Assembly (NCBI RefSeq): GCF_001730235.1
Contig: NZ_MIJF01000035.1
Location: forward strand, 1 to 64,000
Direction of reading: 5' to 3'
Length of the DNA stretch: 64,000 nt
DNA from: Vulcanibacillus modesticaldus
GTDB taxonomy: Bacteria > Bacillota > Bacilli > Tepidibacillales > Tepidibacillaceae
Shown: positions 58,824 to 64,000 of the stretch, piece by piece
Numbering within the stretch: the first letter of the stretch is position 1
Layout of the letters: each line of letters opens with the position of its first letter
Notes under the pieces: generated by a model
What the model was told of the DNA's origin: nothing
Seen by the model: the letters and a program-made list of their open reading frames with translations, nothing else
Databases searched by the model: none
Position numbers and translations under genes: made by a program

Positions 58824-59156
58824 TCAGAAAACGATAGGAATGTAGCCTTCCTTAATAAAATCAGATATCAATGCTCCTACATAGTCAATCCGATATCCTA
58901 ATTTTTCTAGATCATTTGAGATTTCCTCATTATCCGAAATAAATTTACATGCTACAGGGGTCTGATATTTAAGAATTTTAGACGACAACTCTTGTAACTC
59001 TTGGTCCTGTGATATCAATTTTTCACTTGGGCCAAAAAAGACTACTTTGACATCATCTAACCATTTGTTTTTGAGGGCATTAGCAGCATACATCATTCCC
59101 GTTAATGCTTTTTCCTTTTCTCCAGTAGATATAATGATTACTACTTTACTACTCAT
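58824..59156 (-). CDS. DsrE family protein
   Basis: 110 residues of the DsrE/DsrF alpha/beta fold: KVVIIISTGEKEKALTGMMYAANAL at the start (in part residues 4-25), VKVVFFGPSEKLI (about 38-50) and the late LEKLGYRIDYVGALISDFIKEG. Members are linked to sulphur transfer, but the Cys present (about 71, VACKF) is not in the sulphur-carrying position known from DsrE/TusD, so the function is unknown. The ATG at 59156 is preferred, with GGAG 7 bases upstream. Confidence 0.75.
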   Translation of the reverse strand: MSSKVVIIISTGEKEKALTGMMYAANALKNKWLDDVKVVFFGPSEKLISQDQELQELSSKILKYQTPVACKFISDNEEISNDLEKLGYRIDYVGALISDFIKEGYIPIVF

Positions 59157-59179
59157 CACCATTCTCCTCTCACATCAAT

Positions 59180-59424
59180 TTATCTCCTTAACACAGCCTC
59201 TATCATTGCATGTTGTTCAATTGGTCCATCACCATGCCTGTGTTTAGGCCCCCATCCTTCTTTATGATGTACAACTTTAAAATCCTTAAATAGATGAAGA
59301 ATTTCTCCTTCTTCTAAAAATGTTCGGACACTTCTACCATCAGTATATGAATGTTTGCCTATTTTTCGCCATTCTTGTGAATATCTATTATAGGATGGGT
59401 CTGTTATGTATCATCAAAATTCAT
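59180..59424 (-). pseudogene. Remnant of a SAM-dependent methyltransferase (TehB-like)
   Basis: An ATG at 59424 with a good ribosome site (GGAG 8 bases upstream) opens a frame MNFDDT that ends at once. In another frame a conserved C-terminal tail reads TDPSYNRYSQEWRKIGKHSY ... DFKVVHHKEGWGPKHRHGDG and ends at 59180. That tail resembles the end of TehB-type methyltransferases. About 100 residues holding the SAM-binding core are missing, so an internal deletion appears to have joined start and end out of frame. It is too short to be functional. Confidence 0.7.
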
Positions 59425-59476
59425 TTTTGCAACTCCTTTTTGTCAAATACTATCTTAACATTCTCCTTTGAATTTA

Positions 59477-60190
59477 TTATATAAGAATTTTATCATCGAT
59501 GTACACCGGTACAATATCATAGATATCCCTTTGCAAGCAGTATTTTAAATCTTCCTCAAAACCAATCTTTTTTAGCCACTTATAGTGCCTTGAATTAGAA
59601 AGTACTTTATGGAGATCATCTTTATTTGATTCGTACAGTATCTTCGTTGTTAATCCCAAATCTGTTGTCGTTATATCCTGCTTTTCACTGATAATAGAAA
59701 TCAACATCCCCGCACATAGAGCATCATCCATTGAATACTTATTGTCTGTTCCAGAACAAACAATAACAGTATCTTTTCCTTCCTTTATCAATTGTTTTGC
59801 GACTGCAGATGCATTTAAAAAAGAGCCAATATAGATCTTATCTCCTTTCACAGAGGCTTTTATTGCCCTAGTTCCATTGGAAGTGGTAAGAATCACTTTT
59901 TTTTGTGCTACATTTACTTCAGTGTATAAAAGTGGTGAATTTCCAAAGTGAAAGCCTTCGATTGGGATTGCGTTCCTTTCACCACCCAATACCATTTCTA
60001 TCTTACCTTCTTGATGATATATTCTCCAAGCTTCTTCAATACCCTCAACAGGTATAACATATTTTGCTTTATTCACCAGTGCTGTTACTATGACTGATGT
60101 GGCACGCAATACATCAATAACTACCACATTCTTTTCTTTGATTACTTCACCATTTACTTCAGCTGCAGAAACTATTACATCTATATTCAT
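59477..60190 (-). CDS. comB: 2-phosphosulfolactate phosphatase family protein (ComB)
   Basis: 237 residues of the ComB fold. Signatures: VVVIDVLRATSVIVTAL (about 22-38), GGERNAIPIEGFHFGNSP (about 92-110), LTTSNGTRAI, VCSGTDNKYSMDDALCAGM. ComB removes phosphate from 2-phosphosulfolactate in sulfolactate or coenzyme M synthesis; B. subtilis YitC is the relative. No comA/yitD partner is in the window. The ATG at 60190 is preferred (GGAGG 8 bases upstream) over the GTG at 60193. Confidence 0.85.
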   Translation of the reverse strand: MNIDVIVSAAEVNGEVIKEKNVVVIDVLRATSVIVTALVNKAKYVIPVEGIEEAWRIYHQEGKIEMVLGGERNAIPIEGFHFGNSPLLYTEVNVAQKKVILTTSNGTRAIKASVKGDKIYIGSFLNASAVAKQLIKEGKDTVIVCSGTDNKYSMDDALCAGMLISIISEKQDITTTDLGLTTKILYESNKDDLHKVLSNSRHYKWLKKIGFEEDLKYCLQRDIYDIVPVYIDDKILI

Positions 60191-60252
60191 CACTATTCCT
60201 CCGATAAAAATACTTTTCTTACTTAAAAATCCTTCTTTTTTATGCTACTTTT

Positions 60253-61083
60253 TTAATTGTAAATATATTTTTTGATATTTTTTTTTGATAATACTATAAA
60301 CTCTCCCCTTGCCTCTAGATCATCTGCTCTAATAACAGCTACATATTTCCCTTCTTTAGAATTTCCTCCAATTTTGATATCACAGGTAAACCGACCAGAA
60401 TCATCAAATCTACAGCTTTTTTCTTTTATAAAACCACTTTTATAAGTAAGGGTAATGGTTGCCGCTCTATTTGGAGGACCATTGGCAATGATTCTTACAA
60501 ACTTCCCACGCTGTACTGGTGATGATATGTAATCAAGGTATAGCTGACTGTCATTTAGTACTTCTGAACTTCTATTTTCTAGCTTTAACCTATCTCCTAA
60601 CCAAACCCTTTCATAAACCTGTTCCTCAAAAATAAGCACCTTGCTTATAAAAGGGATTCGCAGTGGCATCTCATATTTTACTTCGATACCTAAATACGGT
60701 TGGTTAAGCTCTGTTAAGTTGGGCAAAATGACTTTTGTAACCTGTAAATTTTCAACTTTAATAATTTTGTCATCCATATATCGATCAACAATTGGTCGAA
60801 CTGAATTGTTTAAGGGCAACAAATCAGCGTTCTCTTTAATCAGTTGTTCTATTTCAGATTTATCTCTAGTTATTGTGTTACTATATTTTTCCTCCACTAG
60901 AGCAAGGGGATACATATGGGTAGATATTTGTTTTACCGCCTCAGAAAGACCATTGTTTAAAGCTATTTCGACCGTAGTGATCTGTATCATAGTGATAAGA
61001 AATATTAGAAAACTTAAAAATACCGGCATAATAAGGGAAGCTTCAACTACCATGCTTCCTTCTTCTTTTTTGCTTAAAAACAT
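60253..61083 (-). CDS. TadE-like pilus/secretion protein
   Basis: 276 residues. The N-terminus EGSMVVEASLIMPVFLSFLI (about 8-27) has the TadE hallmark: a short basic/acidic leader followed by a long hydrophobic helix with Glu at the +5-like position. The C-terminal 250 residues are extracytoplasmic, with a beta-rich end (KYVAVIRADDLEARGEFIV) resembling a secreted binding domain. It is the last of three pilus-like genes in one operon; the start has GGAG 7 bases upstream. Confidence 0.75.
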   Translation of the reverse strand: MFLSKKEEGSMVVEASLIMPVFLSFLIFLITMIQITTVEIALNNGLSEAVKQISTHMYPLALVEEKYSNTITRDKSEIEQLIKENADLLPLNNSVRPIVDRYMDDKIIKVENLQVTKVILPNLTELNQPYLGIEVKYEMPLRIPFISKVLIFEEQVYERVWLGDRLKLENRSSEVLNDSQLYLDYISSPVQRGKFVRIIANGPPNRAATITLTYKSGFIKEKSCRFDDSGRFTCDIKIGGNSKEGKYVAVIRADDLEARGEFIVLSKKNIKKYIYN

Positions 61084-61093
61084 TTCACCACTC

Positions 61094-63346
61094 CTAATAT
61101 GACATTGCTGCAGTCTTGGTGATTATATAATCTTTCCCTCTGATTCTCCCATCAATTACCCCAATATAATTTAATGCACTCATAACACCTGTTAAAAACC
61201 ACAACTCTATGGAGGTTGTTGTAGTTCCTCTAACATATGTAGCAATATATCTAAGGTCTTTATTGGTCTTGTATTGGATTACCGCTTGGATACGAGATAA
61301 TTTATTCATCTTATTACTATGAATTAACAATAGTAGCCGCAAATAATCATCATAACCAAATTGCACTTTCAGTAATTTGTTCGCTAGAAAAACTTCCTCA
61401 CCATTTATCATGTTAACAATATCTGAAATTGAACGAGAAATCCCATAACTAATAGCTCCCATTAAAATAGCTAGTGGATGAGATAGGGATCTAACCTTAC
61501 TATCTGTAAATCCTTCCATCGTATTAATAGCTAATCTGATCAAAAATATATCTCTAAAAGCCTTGGAAATATTCCCTCCAACTGTATGAGAACCATACAC
61601 TATATATTCTAATTCTTGTTGATTAAAACCTAATAAATCTGAAAGCTCATCTATTTTAAGCTGATCGTATTGTAGGTTAATATCCTTTTTATTTGGGATA
61701 GTTAATAAATCTTTTATATTTGAAGGATTGAAATGATTAAACTTACTATAGGCAAACTCATTAATATATAGTTCATTAGTAATTTTATCTATAAAATCAG
61801 CAAGATTAAGAAATAACTGATCCATCTCTTCCATCGCATCTTTAGAGACTTCTACCGGGTCAAGGTCTAAATTATTATCAATGGAATAGTCTTTAGTTGA
61901 ATTAAAATCTAAATACTGAGAATAAAACTCTTCTACTCTATTAAAATCATCATCAATACTTTTAATCGTTTCCATAGCTTTAAATAAATCATTTATTGTT
62001 TGTAATTTTTTTGTTGCCGTTTTTTCCTGTTGCTCTATTTGATTTTTGTCTAATTGAAGCATATCCGCTATTTCTTGTTTTGTTTCAAAGATTTTGTTCC
62101 CTGATTGGCTATACTTTACAAATTCCTTACGATATTCACGATTTAATGATGATATTTGGCCGATTATTCCCTTCATCTGTTTAATAGTTTGATTTATTAT
62201 GGCTTCACTAAGTTGATTATTATTTTCAAGATATATTGCTTGAGAAACCATCATTTGCAAATTTTCAATGTTTTCTACCATTTTCGCATATTTCCGCTTT
62301 TGTTCTGTTATATCTCCTTTTAAATTTTCAAAAAACTCATCTGTGATAACCAAGTCAGTTGTCCGCTCTAAATCATCAGTCACCTTTTTTAGCTCATTGA
62401 TGGTTTTGTTTATTTCTGTTAAATTGTTTTTCTCATCATTAACTTTATCATATTGGTTTTTATCTTGGTTTAAATTGTTATCAGAAATTACTGATTTTAT
62501 CTGTTTATTCGCTTTGGAAGCGTTATCTAATCTTTCTACAGCATCAAACAAGTATTCGTTATGTTTTTCCAAAATTGAATGGTAATCGTCATAAATGTTT
62601 TGGATTGTTTCTGTTGCTTTATTTTGGTATAACTTAATCTTTTTCTTAAGTTGTTCAAGATTTTCTTCTTTTTCTACTGACAAATTCATATATTCGATAT
62701 AATCTTTAACGTACTCTTTGTAATTATCCACAATATAATCCAGATCCTCTAAGCTACTAATACTTTGACTTTTGACCAAATCGGCACTTTTCATTTGATA
62801 TTGTATAGTTTCTTCTAACAATACTTGTCTTAATTCATATTGATCCTTAATATTTTTTAAGACAACGGTAGTTTTAGATGCTTCTTTCATTACAAGAGAA
62901 AGGCCTTTGAAATATGATAATAACTCTAAAGTAAAATCGACTGGAGCTTTATATTTCATTTCCTCCATTATTTGTTGTTCAAAGACCTCATGATATCCCA
63001 ATTGATGATCAAGTTCTACAGAAATACTATCCTTCACAATCTTAGTTTCAATAAGATTAAAATATCCCGGTGATGTTTGCAAATTCTTCTCTACAACATA
63101 AGTGAAGATATCTTTTTCGTCACCACTAAATCCAAACAAGCCATAAGTATTATATAAATCAGAATCATATGATGAAAGGACAGATCTAACTGCTGCCTGT
63201 ACCGTTCTCTCTGATTGATTCTTAGCCGCCAAAATTCTAGCATAATCTATAAGAACAGCATTAAAAATGAAAATAACGGTTACCACCATGATTAAAAATA
63301 TTGATACTGAACCCCGCTCAGATTGGAATAAATGTTTACTATTCAT
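61094..63346 (-). CDS. TadG-like or DUF5702-type membrane protein with long coiled coil
   Basis: 750 residues. It begins with a short leader ending RGSVSIFLIMVV and one membrane helix (about 12-35), followed by LIDYARILAAKNQSERTVQAAV, the TadG/Tad-domain pattern for the start of a pseudopilin-like protein. Residues about 180-500 are rich in Lys, Glu, Gln and Asn with heptad-like spacing, a long coiled coil. The last 150 residues are more hydrophobic. It overlaps the upstream gene by 4 bases and lies 10 bases before the next, one operon. Confidence 0.72.
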   Translation of the reverse strand: MNSKHLFQSERGSVSIFLIMVVTVIFIFNAVLIDYARILAAKNQSERTVQAAVRSVLSSYDSDLYNTYGLFGFSGDEKDIFTYVVEKNLQTSPGYFNLIETKIVKDSISVELDHQLGYHEVFEQQIMEEMKYKAPVDFTLELLSYFKGLSLVMKEASKTTVVLKNIKDQYELRQVLLEETIQYQMKSADLVKSQSISSLEDLDYIVDNYKEYVKDYIEYMNLSVEKEENLEQLKKKIKLYQNKATETIQNIYDDYHSILEKHNEYLFDAVERLDNASKANKQIKSVISDNNLNQDKNQYDKVNDEKNNLTEINKTINELKKVTDDLERTTDLVITDEFFENLKGDITEQKRKYAKMVENIENLQMMVSQAIYLENNNQLSEAIINQTIKQMKGIIGQISSLNREYRKEFVKYSQSGNKIFETKQEIADMLQLDKNQIEQQEKTATKKLQTINDLFKAMETIKSIDDDFNRVEEFYSQYLDFNSTKDYSIDNNLDLDPVEVSKDAMEEMDQLFLNLADFIDKITNELYINEFAYSKFNHFNPSNIKDLLTIPNKKDINLQYDQLKIDELSDLLGFNQQELEYIVYGSHTVGGNISKAFRDIFLIRLAINTMEGFTDSKVRSLSHPLAILMGAISYGISRSISDIVNMINGEEVFLANKLLKVQFGYDDYLRLLLLIHSNKMNKLSRIQAVIQYKTNKDLRYIATYVRGTTTTSIELWFLTGVMSALNYIGVIDGRIRGKDYIITKTAAMSY

Positions 63347-64000
63347 CGTCCTATTTCCTTTTCCCTTTGCTTTCTTAAAATCTTGTTTATAAGTTCTTTT
63401 TGTTGATTAAATTTTTGTGAATAGTTAATTATCAGATCAACACTACGAATATATTCTACAGGGTCTGTAGTAGTTGAATAAGCCATTACTTCAATTTTAT
63501 TTCCAATCAATCGACTAACGAAACTCGGTACTTTTATCAATCTATCTAATTTAACAATGACTTTATCTTCATAAATGTTTTTTTGAAAAATTATATTACC
63601 ACCGATCCCATTTGGGATAACTCTGGACATGATAGCAAGCTTTTTCTCGGATAAATCTATGGGTTCATAGCTATCTTTAATTGTTATATTTATTGTTCGA
63701 TTATCCTCGTATGTAGACAATAATTTGTTCAGAACCCGATCTCCCGTTAATCTCCAATATAGTCCGTCAGTTTCTTCCATTTGATACTCACCAGTGATCG
63801 GATCTTTATGACTATTATTCCAATTAAAGGCTACCCGATCAGCAGCTTGAGTAGCGACATAATAAAGTAATACTTTTTGATAAGCAATAACACTAAGGAA
63901 AATTAATAATACTATAAAGAGAAAAATAATTGGAAAAATCAAGGAAGCTTCAACAGTGAAGCTCCCTTTTTCTTTTTTTTGAAGTCTATACAGCGAATTA
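63343..64000 (-). CDS. TadE-like pilus protein, N-terminus outside the window
   Basis: The frame stays open to base 64000, so the start lies to the right. The visible part begins SLYRLQKKEKGSFTVEASLI, then FPIIFLFIVLLIFLSVIAYQK, a prepilin-like leader and hydrophobic helix typical of TadE (Gly-Ser-Phe-Thr-Val-Glu-Ala). A downstream TTG at 63942 could be mistaken for the start but falls inside this helix. The extracytoplasmic domain follows (about 150 residues). It is the first visible gene of the pilus operon, which probably continues outside the window with Tad assembly genes. Confidence 0.78.
   Translation of the reverse strand, partial: NSLYRLQKKEKGSFTVEASLIFPIIFLFIVLLIFLSVIAYQKVLLYYVATQAADRVAFNWNNSHKDPITGEYQMEETDGLYWRLTGDRVLNKLLSTYEDNRTINITIKDSYEPIDLSEKKLAIMSRVIPNGIGGNIIFQKNIYEDKVIVKLDRLIKVPSFVSRLIGNKIEVMAYSTTTDPVEYIRSVDLIINYSQKFNQQKELINKILRKQREKEIGR

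Overview
The window reads as chromosomal DNA from a low-GC, spore-former-type member of the Bacillales. Nearly every recognisable gene has a clear Bacillus counterpart: hutPHUIG, sbcDC, yhaON, psuKG, aspB-asnS-dnaD, ypmAB, dinG, Ku/LigD. Strong AGGAGG-type ribosome sites and frequent TTG/GTG starts fit this. An oxygen-sensitive pyruvate formate-lyase with its activase, acetate kinase and a 3-hydroxybutyryl-CoA dehydrogenase point to an anaerobic or facultative life. The exact genus is not decided by the sequence; a Tepidibacillus/Vulcanibacillus-like bacterium is only a guess. No rRNA, tRNA, CRISPR array or prophage was seen.

Layout. 1-0.24 kb: right-hand end of an IS3-type insertion sequence. 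0.25-8.2 kb, all minus strand: NfeD/YuaF-like membrane protein, MgtE, an Hsp20, a VTT-domain protein, the psuK-psuG pair, a short unrecognised protein, an ADP-ribosylglycohydrolase and an SDR oxidoreductase. 8.4-10 kb, plus strand: azlCD and an L,D-transpeptidase. 10-14.9 kb: sbcD-sbcC. 15-21.2 kb: the complete hutP-hutH-hutU-hutI-hutG histidine-degradation operon with two separate HutP-type leader/terminator elements. 21.3-28.2 kb: DegV, an UMF1 transporter, a zinc phospholipase C-like protein, a DHA2 drug exporter with its MarR regulator and another MFS protein. 28.3-33.6 kb: yhaN-yhaO with an RdgB-like NTPase. 33.7-35.4 kb: OsmC, an orphan protein and dnaD. 35.5-41.4 kb: a TAXI-type TRAP transporter with DUF1850 and a GlnK/GlnL-like two-component system. 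41.5-47.1 kb: asnS, aspB, ackA, hbd, ypmB, ypmA. 47.5-51.6 kb: MtaD-like deaminase and a three-gene NHEJ set (LigD polymerase, LigD ligase, Ku). 51.8-54.8 kb: pflBA. 54.9-64 kb: a ComEC-like beta-lactamase-fold protein with a degenerate metal site, dinG, a DsrE protein, a decayed methyltransferase, comB and three TadE/TadG-like pilus genes, the last cut by the window edge.

How it fits together. Histidine is degraded by Hut to glutamate, and the nearby GlnKL-TAXI cassette may sense or import a related compound. Pfl and AckA make formate, acetyl-CoA and ATP under fermentative conditions. DNA repair is unusually dense: SbcCD, YhaON, Ku plus a split LigD, DinG and an RdgB-like NTP pyrophosphatase. 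The dinG-ypmA-ypmB-aspB-asnS-dnaD neighbourhood of Bacillus is present in the same order but interrupted by three insertions.

The most notable signal is regulatory. Two arrays of NAG triplets spaced exactly 7 bases apart, each followed by an intrinsic terminator, lie both upstream of hutP (next to a strong promoter) and between hutP and hutH. This suggests that HutP antitermination controls its own gene as well as the structural genes.
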